Shown: positions 18,342 through 26,603, numbered from the stretch's first letter. The stretch is 64,000 nucleotides of DNA from Betaproteobacteria bacterium (GCA_016703785.1 JADJBM010000009.1:186001-250000), one strand, 5' to 3'. The notes: a model not told the origin generated them from the sequence alone. Program-made: numbers and translations.

Positions 18342-19676
18342 TCAGGCCGCCTTGCGGGTCGGCAACCTGTCTTTCAGCCAGTGCTCCAACTCGTCGAGGG
18401 AATCCCCCAGGCGGTGGCTTGCCGCCAGCAGGGTATCTTCCTTCTCGGCATGGCCGCCGATGTCGTGATGTACCAGTGAATGCTTTTCCTTGAGCGCCTC
18501 GAGGCGGATGCGGATGCCGTGCCGCGCCAGGATCGGGCCCAACTCATGGCGGCGCCGATAGAGCTCGATGCGCGTCTTCTGGTAGGCATGGTCGCAGAGG
18601 CGGCGCCGGCTCGAATAGCTGAACATGTTGGTGAAGAACATCTCGGCGTCGTCGCTGTTCGGCTCGAACAGCACGACGTCGGCATTCTTGTAGTCCACAC
18701 CGTACTTGGCCATGCCCACCTGCATGCGCGAGTGGATGATCGAGCGGAAGGTCTGCGCCAGCACCACTGGCAGGCCGCCATCGACCAGCTTGTGGCGCTT
18801 GCCGGCACCGCGCTTGACCGCCAGCTCCGAATCGAAGGGCACCAGCGGATTGACGCACAGCACCAGGTTGGCGCCTTCCTTCAGGGCGACCGAGGCATGC
18901 AGGGTCTTCCTCAGGGCGCCATCCACGTAATGCCGGCCGTCGACCTCCACCGGCGGGAACAATCCCGGCAGCGCTGCACTGGCCTGCACGGCGGTGGAAA
19001 TCGGCACATGGTCCTGGCCGGGCGCGCCAAATACCACCGATTCGCCGGAATCGAGGTCGGTTGCCACCAGGAACAGGCGGCGACTGAGCTGGCGGAAATC
19101 GTTGCTGCGGCCCGGTGCGGTAAAGATGCGGCTGAGGAACTGATTGATGCCGGCACTGTTGAAGATGCCGGTCGGGATCGCCTGGGACAGGCGCTGGAAA
19201 GACTCGAAGAAACTCTGGCTCCAGGGACTGGCCAGGTAATTCCAGATCGACGCCAGCAGCAGCGGCGGCACCGACAGCGCCCGCAACGCGTATTCGCGGA
19301 AGGCCGGCTTCAGCAGGAGTTCCGGCTCGAACGGCTCCTCGGCGGTGTCGTTCTCGATGAACATGTGGCGCATGCGCTCGGGCGTCAGCCCGTTCGCCAG
19401 CCCGGCGGCGATGAAGCCGCCCGAACTCACGCCGACATAGACATCGAGGTCATTGAAATCGACGCCCTCGAGCGACTCCGACAACGCCAGCAGCGCGCCG
19501 AGTTCGTATATCCCGCCAAGAGGACCGCCCCCCGCGAGGGCAAGGCCGATGCGAGGCTTACGATTCCCGTCATTCCCGCGCAAGCGGGAATCCATTTTTT
19601 TGCGCGCAGGCTTGGATCCCCGCTTTCGCGCAGCGTTGGATCCCCGCTTTCGCGGGGATGGCACTCCTTGAGCCAT
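18342..19676 (-). CDS. Patatin-like phospholipase with repeat-encoded N-terminal extension
   Basis: Serine lipid acyl hydrolase of 444 residues. The patatin core begins near residue 43 with RIGLALAGGGPLGGIYELGA (oxyanion loop), then the nucleophile elbow YVGVSSGGFIAAG (GxSxG) and the catalytic aspartate in YVDGALRKT. Residues about 5-38 (PSPRKRGS, KPARKK, MDSRLRGNDGN) are encoded by ATTCCCGC/TCCCCGC palindromic repeats inserted in-frame. The start at 19676 is supported by AGGAGGG just upstream. It follows the phasin by 24 bp and is probably its operon partner, so storage-granule lipid is a plausible substrate; phospholipid is equally possible. Confidence 0.85.
   Translation of the reverse strand: MAQGVPSPRKRGSNAARKRGSKPARKKMDSRLRGNDGNRKPRIGLALAGGGPLGGIYELGALLALSESLEGVDFNDLDVYVGVSSGGFIAAGLANGLTPERMRHMFIENDTAEEPFEPELLLKPAFREYALRALSVPPLLLASIWNYLASPWSQSFFESFQRLSQAIPTGIFNSAGINQFLSRIFTAPGRSNDFRQLSRRLFLVATDLDSGESVVFGAPGQDHVPISTAVQASAALPGLFPPVEVDGRHYVDGALRKTLHASVALKEGANLVLCVNPLVPFDSELAVKRGAGKRHKLVDGGLPVVLAQTFRSIIHSRMQVGMAKYGVDYKNADVVLFEPNSDDAEMFFTNMFSYSSRRRLCDHAYQKTRIELYRRRHELGPILARHGIRIRLEALKEKHSLVHHDIGGHAEKEDTLLAASHRLGDSLDELEHWLKDRLPTRKAA
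19565..19661. repeat. dRS3-like palindromic repeats inside the patatin start
   Basis: ATTCCCGCGCAAGCGGGAAT at about 19572-19591 and two TCCCCGCTTTCGCG units, the second closing as TCCCCGCTTTCGCGGGGA, up to 19661. They lie within the first 40 codons of the patatin gene and are translated without breaking frame. Related elements lie at 23448, 55350 and 59996. Confidence 0.75.
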
Positions 19677-19678
19677 TC

Positions 19679-19700
19679 TCGTCCCTCCTCTGAGGGACGA
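19679..19700 (-). promoter_or_regulatory. Intercistronic hairpin covering the patatin ribosome site
   Basis: On the minus strand the phasin stop TAA is followed at once by TCGTCCCTC-AGAG-GAGGGACGA, a perfect 9-bp stem with a 4-nt loop, and 2 bp later the patatin ATG. The Shine-Dalgarno (GGAGGG) is the 3' arm of the stem and would be hidden when the hairpin forms. There is no T tract, so it is not a standard terminator. Translational coupling to the phasin or RNA-level control is inferred. Confidence 0.6.
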
Positions 19701-20144
19701 TTACTTTTTCGCAGCGCTGCGACGCGGAGCCGGCTTCTTCTTCGCCCCTTCCAGGTTCTGCACGACCTCGGTCAGCTCGGCCACGCGCTTGGACAGGCGC
19801 TCGATGTCCTTCTTGGTGGGCACGCCGAGGCTCGACAGGGAACGCGCGACGCGGTCCTCGAACACCTGCTCCAGCTTGTCCCAGGTGCCGGACGCCTTGG
19901 CGGCCGCCTCGGCCATCTTGTCGCCGGTAACCTTGCGCACGAACGACTGACGGGTTTCGCCTTCCTTCACCAGTGCGTCGAACATCTTCACGCCCTCGGC
20001 GCCGAGCTTGGTGCCGCTTTGCTGGGCCTTGGCGAACGCGCCGAGGCCGGCCAGCCAGATCTGTTGTGCGGACTCACGCACCGTCTGCGCGAAATCGTTA
20101 TCCATCGAAGACTTTCCTGCCAATGACTTGAGTTTCTTGACCAT
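19701..20144 (-). CDS. Phasin family / PHA granule-associated protein (PhaI/PhaF-like)
   Basis: Amphipathic 147-residue protein expected to coat polyhydroxyalkanoate or other storage granules. It shows the family pattern QIWLAGLGAFAKAQQSGTKL, followed by VKEGETRQSFVRKVTG and the helical DKLEQVFEDRVARSLSSLGV. A leucine-heptad segment (IERLSKRVAELTEVVQNLEG) and a Lys/Ala/Pro-rich tail (KKKPAPRRSAAKK) like that of PhaF/PhaI end the protein. AGGAGG precedes the ATG. It is divergent from the fatty acyl-CoA reductase and heads a likely operon with the patatin. Confidence 0.85.
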   Translation of the reverse strand: MVKKLKSLAGKSSMDNDFAQTVRESAQQIWLAGLGAFAKAQQSGTKLGAEGVKMFDALVKEGETRQSFVRKVTGDKMAEAAAKASGTWDKLEQVFEDRVARSLSSLGVPTKKDIERLSKRVAELTEVVQNLEGAKKKPAPRRSAAKK

Positions 20145-20259
20145 GATGTTGCCTCCTGTACAAAGTTGAAATTTGTTGCCAAATTTGTTGCCCTCTTGGC
20201 TGCATGTGGCCGCAGCGCCTGCATGCAGCGGATCTCACGCTGTCAATCTAGCCGGAAAA

Positions 20260-20277
20260 ATTAGTGAAGGCACACTA
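20260..20277. promoter_or_regulatory. Inverted repeat, candidate TetR-type operator
   Basis: TTAGTG-AAGGCA-CACTAA, a perfect 6+6 inverted repeat with a 6-bp spacer, in the 227-bp gap between the divergent phasin (start 20144) and acyl-CoA reductase (start 20372). A degenerate half (TTTCACTCTAA) follows at 20291-20301. Position and shape suit a dimeric regulator such as the TetR protein at 17646-18293; the pairing is inferred. Confidence 0.45.
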
Positions 20278-20371
20278 AAAAGCTGGGCGTTTCACTCTAA
20301 TGACACGGGTGCTGTTCTTCCGCGGCTGACTTCCCGTGTATGATATTTCGCTCAGAAACGAGGAGGTTCTC

Positions 20372-22360
20372 ATGGATTACTTCGTCACCGGCGCGACCGG
20401 TTTCATCGGCAAGCGACTCGTCAAAAAACTGCTCGCCCGTCCCGACAGCACCGTCCATTTCCTCACCCGCTCGAAAGATCCTGAGAAGCTCGAGGCACTC
20501 TACGCCTTCTGGGGCGTGGACAAGAGCCGCGCCATCCCGGTGATCGGCGACCTCAAGGAAAAGCAGCTCGGCGTCTCCAAGGCCGAGCAGAAGAAGCTCA
20601 AGGGCAAGGTCGACCACTTCTTCCACCTCGCCGCCCTCTACGACCTTGGCGCGTCAGCCGAGGATGACGAAGCCGTCAACATCACCGGCACGCATCACAC
20701 CCTCGCGCTGGCCGAGGCCATCGAGGCCCGCTGCTTCCACCACATGAGTTCCATCGCCGCGGCCGGCATGTTCGAGGGCATCTTCCGCGAGGACATGTTC
20801 GAGGAAGCGGAAAACCTCGAGCACCCCTACTTCCGCACCAAGCACGAGGCCGAGGGCATCGTGCGCAAGGAATGCAAGGTGCCCTGGCGCATCTACCGCC
20901 CGAGTTCCGTCGTCGGCGACTCGCGCACCGGCGAGATGGACAAGATCGACGGCCCCTACTACTTCTTCAAGATCATCCAGAAGATCCGCAAGATCCTGCC
21001 GCCGTGGATGCCGACCATCGGCCTCGAGGGCGGCCGCATCAACATCGTGCCGGTGGACTTCGTCGTCGCCGCCATGGACCACATCGCCCATCTGGAAGGC
21101 CAGGACGGCAAGTGCTTCCACCTCACCGACCCGCACCCACACCGCGTCGGCGACGTGCTGCAGATCCTCGCCCGCGCCGCCCACGCGCCCGACATGGGCA
21201 TGCGCATCAACGCTGCCCTGCTCGGCTTCATCCCGCGCGGCGTCAAGAAGAGCCTGATGGCCCTCACGCCCATCAGGCGCATCCGCAGCGCCCTCATGAA
21301 GGACCTCGGCCTGCCCGACAACGTCCTCGACTTCATCAACTACCCGACGCGCTTCGACTGCCGCGAGACCGAAAAGGCGTTGAAAGGCACCGATATCGCC
21401 GTGCCGCCGCTGGAAACCTATGCCTGGCGGCTGTGGGACTACTGGGAACGCCACCTCGATCCTGACCTCTTCATCGACCGCACCCTCAAGGGCCATGTCA
21501 AGGGCAGGGTCGTGCTCGTCACCGGCGGCTCCTCAGGCATCGGCAAGGCCGTCGCCAAAAAGGTCGCCGAGTCCGGCGCCATCACCATCATCGTCGCCCG
21601 CGACAAGGAAAAGCTGGCGGAAGCCAAGCACGAGTTCGAGGCCGAAGGCCTGGACCTGATCGCCTACTCCGCCGACATCTCCAACTACGAGGAATGCGAC
21701 GACTTCGTCCGCCAGGTGATCGAGGAGTACGGCCAGGTGGACATCCTCGTCAACAACGCCGGCCGCTCCATCCGCCGCGCCATCGAGAATTCCTTCGACC
21801 GCTTCCACGACTACGAGCGCTGCATGCAGCTCAACTACTTCGCCGCGGTGCGCGTGGCGATGGGCTTCCTGCCGAAGATGATCGAGCAGAAGCGCGGCCA
21901 CATCATCAACATCTCCTCCATCGGCGTGCTCACCAACGCGCCGCGCTTCTCCGCCTACGTCGCCTCGAAGTCGGCCCTGGAGGCCTTCTCGCGCTGCGCC
22001 GCCTCGGAGTTCGCCGACCGCGGCATCGACTTCACCAGCATCAACATGCCGCTGGTGCGCACGCCCATGATCGCGCCGACCAAGATGTACCAGAACGTGC
22101 CGACCCTCTCGCCCGAAGAGGCCGCCGACCTGGTGGTTGAGGCCATCATCCACAAGCCGATACGCATCGCCACCCGCCTCGGCGTCTTCGGCCAGGTGGT
22201 GCATGCCGTCTCGCCGAAGGTGGCGCAGATCATCATGAACACCAGCTTCCGCATGTTCCCGGACTCGTCCGCAGCTGCAGGCAAGAAGGATGGCGCACCG
22301 GCGCAGCCCACGGCCGACCAGGTCGCCTTCTCGCAGCTGATGCGCGGCATCCACTTCTGA
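20372..22360 (+). CDS. Fatty acyl-CoA reductase, alcohol-forming, two-domain (Marinobacter FAR type)
   Basis: Reduces fatty acyl-CoA (and fatty aldehyde) to fatty alcohol with NADPH, the first step of bacterial wax ester synthesis. The 662-residue product has two short-chain dehydrogenase domains, as in the Marinobacter enzyme. The N-terminal extended SDR has MDYFVTGATGFIGKRLVKKL, VDHFFHLAALYDLGA, the YxxxK site HPYFRTKHEAE and RIYRPSSVVGDSRTGEMDKI. The C-terminal classical SDR from about residue 375 has VLVTGGSSGIGKAVA, VDILVNNAGRSIRRAIENSF and FSAYVASKSALEAFSRC. It ends MRGIHF, near the MRGIYW end of the Marinobacter protein as I recall it. AGGAGG lies 6 bp before the ATG; the PrxQ gene follows after 10 bp. 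Confidence 0.9.
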   Translation: MDYFVTGATGFIGKRLVKKLLARPDSTVHFLTRSKDPEKLEALYAFWGVDKSRAIPVIGDLKEKQLGVSKAEQKKLKGKVDHFFHLAALYDLGASAEDDEAVNITGTHHTLALAEAIEARCFHHMSSIAAAGMFEGIFREDMFEEAENLEHPYFRTKHEAEGIVRKECKVPWRIYRPSSVVGDSRTGEMDKIDGPYYFFKIIQKIRKILPPWMPTIGLEGGRINIVPVDFVVAAMDHIAHLEGQDGKCFHLTDPHPHRVGDVLQILARAAHAPDMGMRINAALLGFIPRGVKKSLMALTPIRRIRSALMKDLGLPDNVLDFINYPTRFDCRETEKALKGTDIAVPPLETYAWRLWDYWERHLDPDLFIDRTLKGHVKGRVVLVTGGSSGIGKAVAKKVAESGAITIIVARDKEKLAEAKHEFEAEGLDLIAYSADISNYEECDDFVRQVIEEYGQVDILVNNAGRSIRRAIENSFDRFHDYERCMQLNYFAAVRVAMGFLPKMIEQKRGHIINISSIGVLTNAPRFSAYVASKSALEAFSRCAASEFADRGIDFTSINMPLVRTPMIAPTKMYQNVPTLSPEEAADLVVEAIIHKPIRIATRLGVFGQVVHAVSPKVAQIIMNTSFRMFPDSSAAAGKKDGAPAQPTADQVAFSQLMRGIHF

Positions 22361-22370
22361 GGAATACGGC

Positions 22371-22832
22371 GTGAGACCCAAGCCCGGCGACCCCGCCCCC
22401 GACTTTTCCTGCCCCGCCAGCGACGGCAGCACCGTCAGGCTGAAGGATTTCCGCGGCCGGAAGCTCGTCCTCTACTTCTACCCGATGGACGACACGCCGG
22501 GCTGCACCGCCCAGGCCTGCAGCCTGCGCGACGTCAACCACGACATCGCCGCCAAGGGCGCGGCCATCCTCGGCGTCTCCTCGCAGAACGAGGCCTCGCA
22601 CCAGAAGTTCACTTCGAAGTACAAGCTGAATTTCCCCCTGCTCGCCGACACCGACCGGGAGATGGCCAAGGCCTACGGCGTGGCCGGCTCGGGCCTGTTT
22701 GGCGTGGCGCGCGCGCTGGCGGGGATGAACGAGCGGGTGACCTTCATCATCGACAAGAAGGGCAAGATCGCCCACGTCCTCGACGACCCGAACTGCCCCA
22801 ACCACGGGGAGGAAGTGCTTAAGCTGCTCTAA
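22371..22832 (+). CDS. bcp: Peroxiredoxin, Bcp/PrxQ family (second copy)
   Basis: A 153-residue thiol peroxidase starting at GTG. The active site YPMDDTPGCTAQACSLRDVN has the peroxidatic cysteine and a resolving cysteine five residues later, the classic atypical 2-Cys PrxQ arrangement that the paralogue at 11502 lacks. It is 10 bp downstream of the acyl-CoA reductase and very likely co-transcribed with it, which suggests protection against lipid hydroperoxides, though that is inference. Confidence 0.92.
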   Translation: MRPKPGDPAPDFSCPASDGSTVRLKDFRGRKLVLYFYPMDDTPGCTAQACSLRDVNHDIAAKGAAILGVSSQNEASHQKFTSKYKLNFPLLADTDREMAKAYGVAGSGLFGVARALAGMNERVTFIIDKKGKIAHVLDDPNCPNHGEEVLKLL

Positions 22833-22856
22833 GCTTTCCAGGGACGGTAGCGAGCG

Positions 22857-23188
22857 TCAGCCCGCAACGACACGCAGGCCGAGGTGTCGGACAAAGGGAT
22901 CATAGTCCCGGTCGTCGCGGGGGGAGGATGCGCCGTTCGATGCAGAACGTGGATCAGGCACAGGTCGAACGCACCGTGGGGGGCAGCAACCGGTAGTTGT
23001 GCGCCGACTTGACCGCCAGCACACGCCCGCCGATTTCCACGGTTTCAATCAGATCGAAGGCTGCGGCGGCTTCCCGCGCCTGTTTCTCCGAACGAAAACC
23101 CTGCAGCACCTCCGCGATGATGAGGTCGCCCACCACGGCGGCGGCGGCGAAAGAAGTCGATCCAGACACCCGAATCGACCAGGATCAT
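22857..23188 (-). pseudogene. VapC-type PIN-domain toxin, degraded
   Basis: Remnant of a PIN-domain ribonuclease toxin. The start MILVDSGVWIDFF (from 23188) carries the first catalytic aspartate. About 20 residues expected after it are missing, and the frame resumes at VVGDLIIAEVLQGFRSEKQA. After SAHNYRLL a second damaged stretch and a stop follow, and the tail FCIERRI, DDRDYDPFVRHLGL appears in another frame. It cannot make a full PIN fold. The start overlaps the vapB stop (ATGA), the usual operon layout. Confidence 0.75.
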
Positions 23189-23381
23189 CCCTGCGCCCGA
23201 CCTCGGCGCTGCGCCTTGTAATCGTATGCCTCGTCCCAGTCGACCTTGCGCGCACCCGGCGCCGGCGCTGGCGCGTGAGGACTAGAAGCGCCGCCTCGAC
23301 GGTTTCCTTCATCGTGCGAAAGCCGCCGGCCTTCATGGCGGCCTTCATGAGTGTCTCGTCAATTTCGATGTTGGTGCGCAT
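23185..23381 (-). pseudogene. VapB-type antitoxin, frameshifted
   Basis: The N-terminal DNA-binding part MRTNIEIDETLMKAAMKAGG and FRTMKETVEAALLVLTRQ is the ribbon-helix-helix domain of VapB antitoxins. After RQRRRRVR the toxin-binding tail continues in another frame as KVDWDEAYDYKAQRRGRAQG and then TGA, so a single shift near 23255 breaks the gene. Because the partner toxin is also broken, genuine decay is more likely than a sequencing error. The pair sits in the lipid block but has no evident role there. Confidence 0.72.
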
Positions 23382-23447
23382 GGCCCTGCCCAAATGTGTA
23401 TGAATCGTTTGATACGGCTGACTGTAAGCCGGAGCGACAACGCGCAC

Positions 23448-23473
23448 GTCATTCCGGCTTCCGCGGGAATGAC
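23448..23473. repeat. dRS3-like palindrome
   Basis: GTCATTCC-GGCTTCCGCG-GGAATGAC, an 8-bp inverted repeat of the ATTCCCGC family, lying between the vapB remnant and the lipase stop. Confidence 0.6.
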
Positions 23474-23481
23474 GGAAATAC

Positions 23482-24393
23482 TCAGGCCGCCAGTTCAGCC
23501 AGCAGCAACCGCTCGATCTCCGGTGAGAAGGCCATCTCCAGGTGGCCGAGGCCGGCCAGCGGCAGGATCTTCGCCCCTTCCAGCAGCGAACTGTCCTGCG
23601 GCATGACGTAGTTGTCGTGGCAGCTGTAGATCGACACCGTCTGCGGCAACGGCACCGCGCCCGGCGCGTTGAGTGCGGCCAGCCATGCGCTGCCCGGCAC
23701 CATCTGGCGGCCGTTCTCGCCCAGGCCAAGCTTCGCCAGATGGCTGCCACGGTGCGGCGAACCCAGCGTGATGAGCTTCGCCACGCGCGCATTGCCCTGG
23801 CGCCGCAGGTAGGCGCGCGACACCAGCCCGCCCATGCTGTGGCCGACCAGCATCACCTTGTCGGCACCGGTGGCGGCGCAGACATCCTCGATGCGCCGCG
23901 ACACCTGCTCGACGTAACCGTCGATGTCGTTGAACACCGGGTCGAGGCTGATCGTGGCCACCTGCCAGCCGGCGCGCGTGAGGCGGTTGCGCAACTCGAT
24001 CCAGAACCCGCGATTGCACTGGTAGCCGTGAATGAGCAGCAGCGGCGCTCGCCCGCCCTCGCTGCGCACGAGCCGGTCTGGGCCCATGAACAGGCGATCG
24101 AAAGGCATGATCACCGTGAAAAGCGCAAAGAAAGCCGCCACCTCGCGCACGAACATGACGATCGCCCGGCCGGTCCCGATTCGAAAGGTAGTTGGCGGTG
24201 GCACCGCATAGGCACGCGAGAAGGCGAAGGTTACGCCTATGACGAAGCAGCGCCCGGCCACCATCAGGAGCATCGCCAAACCCAACGCCTGTTGCCAGAC
24301 CCAGCCGCAGCGCCCGACGAGAACAAGACCGAGCAGCAGGTAGAAGCCGAACTCGCCGGCCAGCATCAATCTATGAAGTGTTGCAGCGGCCAT
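23482..24393 (-). CDS. Membrane-anchored alpha/beta hydrolase (lipase-like)
   Basis: A 303-residue protein. The first 95 residues hold two or three hydrophobic segments (FGFYLLLGLVLVGRCGWVWQ, ALGLAMLLMVAGRCFVIGVT, AFFALFTVIMPF). The hydrolase domain follows: APLLLIHGYQCNRGFW (oxyanion HG), nucleophile elbow VMLVGHSMGGLVSRAYL, and a late histidine in LPLAGLGHLEMAFS. This resembles triacylglycerol lipase/esterase EstA-like proteins. The catalytic face could be cytoplasmic or periplasmic. The ATG at 24393 is chosen because upstream codons fall in a REP-like repeat. Next to wax-ester genes, ester hydrolysis is a sensible inference. Confidence 0.8.
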   Translation of the reverse strand: MAAATLHRLMLAGEFGFYLLLGLVLVGRCGWVWQQALGLAMLLMVAGRCFVIGVTFAFSRAYAVPPPTTFRIGTGRAIVMFVREVAAFFALFTVIMPFDRLFMGPDRLVRSEGGRAPLLLIHGYQCNRGFWIELRNRLTRAGWQVATISLDPVFNDIDGYVEQVSRRIEDVCAATGADKVMLVGHSMGGLVSRAYLRRQGNARVAKLITLGSPHRGSHLAKLGLGENGRQMVPGSAWLAALNAPGAVPLPQTVSIYSCHDNYVMPQDSSLLEGAKILPLAGLGHLEMAFSPEIERLLLAELAA

Positions 24394-24413
24394 GGTTGTC
24401 CCCCTCACCCCGA

Positions 24414-24437
24414 CCCTCTCCCGCAAGCGGGAGAGGG
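24414..24437. repeat. REP-like palindrome (CCCTCTCCC family)
   Basis: CCCTCTCCCGCAAGCGGGAGAGGG, perfect palindrome between the lipase start and the GMC oxidoreductase stop, inside what would otherwise be a continuous minus-strand operon. Confidence 0.85.
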
Positions 24438-24458
24438 GGTATGTTGACATGCCTGCAC

Positions 24459-26072
24459 TCATGCGAGCGCCGGCGCCGGTTGTTTGGTCAGTTCCTCGGC
24501 CAGCCGGCTGGCGTTGCGCGCCGCCAGGCCGTAGATCGACAGCTGCGGGTTGGCGCCGATGCTGGTGGGGAAGAGCGACCCGTCGCACACCGTCACGTTG
24601 TCGAGCTGGCGATAGCGCCCCCAGGTATCGGTGACGCCGCGCTTCTCATCCGCCGCCATGCCACAGCCCCCCATCACATGCGCGCTGACGACGCGCGCCA
24701 GCTGGTTCTTCAGCGGCAGCGTCTCGATGCCGGCACGCGCCTCGTCCATCGTGGCATAGCCGTTGCACTGCTCGTGCACGATATACACGCGCTTCGCGCC
24801 CGCCGCAAACTGCATTTCCGCCATGACCAGCCAGGAACGCTTCACGCCTTCCCAGACGAAGTCGGTGATCGGGTAATCCAGCACCGGCGTGCCGTCGTCG
24901 CGCAGCTGCACCGAGCCGCCGGGGCTGTCCGGGTGGAAGCCGTCGCGCAGCAGCGCCAGCAGGGCATGGGTGTTGGCGAATTCCTGCATCAGCTTCGTGT
25001 GCGTCTCGCCGAAGCCCTGCAGCGTCGTGCCGAACAGCACCGGGTGCATCGGCGGCACCTCCAGCTTGAAGCCGATCGGCCCGCCCACCGGCACGTTGTC
25101 GAGGAACTGGTCCGAATAGATCGTCTGCGGCGCGCCGGCATAGCCATTGATTGCATGCGGCATGACTGCCGCGGCGACGGTGGTCGGATGCAGAAAGGTG
25201 CGCTTGCCAAGCAGCTTGTTTGGGTCCGGCGCGCCGCTGCGCAGCAGCAGGCCCGGCGTGCCGATGGCGCCGCCCGCCAGCACGAAATGCTTCGCGCGCA
25301 CCTTCACCCGGAAGGCGGCCGGATGGATGCCGGCCGGCGTCATCGCCACGCAATCGAGCGCCACGGCGCGGCCCTTCTCCAGCACCAGCTTGTCCGCGCG
25401 CAGGTGATGCACCAGGATCGCCCCGGCCGCCAGCGCCGCCGGGATGGTCGTCACCAGCATCGACTGCTTGGCGTTGGTCGGGCAGCCGGTGCCGCAGTAG
25501 CCGAGGTTCCAGCAGCCCTTCACGTTGCGGCGAATCGGCGCCACGGAGATGCCCAGCTCCCAGCCGGCCTTGCGCAGCATGGTGTTGTTGATGTTCGGGC
25601 TCTGGTCCCAGTAGCGGATGCCGAGGCGGCGGTCGGCCGCATCGAACCACGGCGACAGGCCGGCCTCGGTCAGGTCGGCCAGGCCGAACTCGCGTTGCCA
25701 GTGCGCCAGCGTCGTCGGCGGCGTGCGGAAGCAGCTCGTCCAGTTCACCGTCGTCGAGCCGCCGACGGAGCGGCCCTGCAGGATGTTGATCGCCTTGTCC
25801 TTGGTCTTGCGCGCCGCCGACTCCTGGTAGAGCTGCGGATAGGCATCGGCCTCGAGCATCTTGAAGTCGCTGCTGGTCTTCAGCGGCCCCTCCTCGATGA
25901 GCACGACTTTCAAGCCGGCCTTCGTCAAAATCTCCGCCGCGATGCCGCCGCCCGCGCCGCTGCCGACGATGGCCACGTCCGCCTCGAGGTCGCGGTGCGC
26001 CTCCAGCTTCGAAGCGTCGATCGACTGCCAGCCGGCGTTGATGCCTTCCAGAAAAATATCGCGAATGCTCAT
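24459..26072 (-). CDS. GMC-family FAD-dependent oxidoreductase (alcohol oxidase/dehydrogenase)
   Basis: A 537-residue flavoenzyme expected to oxidise a primary alcohol to aldehyde. The FAD dinucleotide motif is DVAIVGSGAGGGIAAEIL (residues about 32-49), with the GMC block LQGRSVGGSTTVNWTSCFRT. A cysteine-rich stretch (GCWNLGYCGTGCPTNAKQSM) resembles that of bacterial cholesterol/long-chain-alcohol GMC enzymes. The C-terminal domain has the active-site histidine region SAHVMGGCGM and SIGANPQLSIYGLAARNASR. It overlaps by 4 bp the upstream Tat-signal gene, so the two products probably work together. Long-chain fatty alcohol is a reasonable substrate from the neighbours, not shown by sequence. 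Confidence 0.85.
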   Translation of the reverse strand: MSIRDIFLEGINAGWQSIDASKLEAHRDLEADVAIVGSGAGGGIAAEILTKAGLKVVLIEEGPLKTSSDFKMLEADAYPQLYQESAARKTKDKAINILQGRSVGGSTTVNWTSCFRTPPTTLAHWQREFGLADLTEAGLSPWFDAADRRLGIRYWDQSPNINNTMLRKAGWELGISVAPIRRNVKGCWNLGYCGTGCPTNAKQSMLVTTIPAALAAGAILVHHLRADKLVLEKGRAVALDCVAMTPAGIHPAAFRVKVRAKHFVLAGGAIGTPGLLLRSGAPDPNKLLGKRTFLHPTTVAAAVMPHAINGYAGAPQTIYSDQFLDNVPVGGPIGFKLEVPPMHPVLFGTTLQGFGETHTKLMQEFANTHALLALLRDGFHPDSPGGSVQLRDDGTPVLDYPITDFVWEGVKRSWLVMAEMQFAAGAKRVYIVHEQCNGYATMDEARAGIETLPLKNQLARVVSAHVMGGCGMAADEKRGVTDTWGRYRQLDNVTVCDGSLFPTSIGANPQLSIYGLAARNASRLAEELTKQPAPALA

Positions 26073-26593
26073 AACATCTCCGGCGGGCCGGGGTAATCGA
26101 TGGCCGCCCAGGTGTCGGGGTTGCCGTACCAGGCGCCCAGCACCAGGTCGTGCAGGGCGGCATAGGCGCTGCGCAGCAACTCCAGGCGGCTCTTGCGCCA
26201 GCCCTGCAGGAACTCGGCGATCTGGGCGGGCGAGGCATCCTCCCAGCGCGGCCACACGCCGGCCAGCAGCATGCGCGCCGGGGCAATGCCCAGCAGGGTG
26301 AAGAGTTCTTCCAGTTCCTTCTGCGACGCGGCGGACAGTCCGGCGATGGCGATGCCGACGCCCTCCACCGTCTGCTGGATGGCCTGGCTGCGCGCTTCGC
26401 CTGATTCAGGCAGCGCACCGGCGAGGATTGCCGGCACGATGGCGGCGATGACCGGTCGGTTCTCCAAAGTCAGCCCCGGCGACACGGCGGCAACGGGCGC
26501 TTCCTTCAGTCCGCGCGAATAAAACAGGCTTGCGGCGGTCAGCGCAGCGCCGCCGATCAGTCCTGCCTTGATGAATTGTCGTCTCGTTACCAT
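26069..26593 (-). CDS. Tat-exported small subunit of the GMC oxidoreductase (gluconate 2-dehydrogenase subunit 3-like)
   Basis: A 174-residue protein with a twin-arginine signal (MVTRRQFIKAGLIGGAALTA). The rest is helical and resembles subunit 3 of membrane gluconate 2-dehydrogenase-type complexes (TLLGIAPARMLLAGVWPRWE, YAALHDLVLGAWYGNPDTWA). In such complexes this subunit carries the signal and the flavoprotein is co-exported. The stop overlaps the GMC start (ATGA), supporting a two-subunit periplasmic enzyme. No cytochrome subunit is present here, so the electron acceptor is unknown. Confidence 0.75.
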   Translation of the reverse strand: MVTRRQFIKAGLIGGAALTAASLFYSRGLKEAPVAAVSPGLTLENRPVIAAIVPAILAGALPESGEARSQAIQQTVEGVGIAIAGLSAASQKELEELFTLLGIAPARMLLAGVWPRWEDASPAQIAEFLQGWRKSRLELLRSAYAALHDLVLGAWYGNPDTWAAIDYPGPPEML

Positions 26594-26603
26594 CGTTTCG
26601 TCG

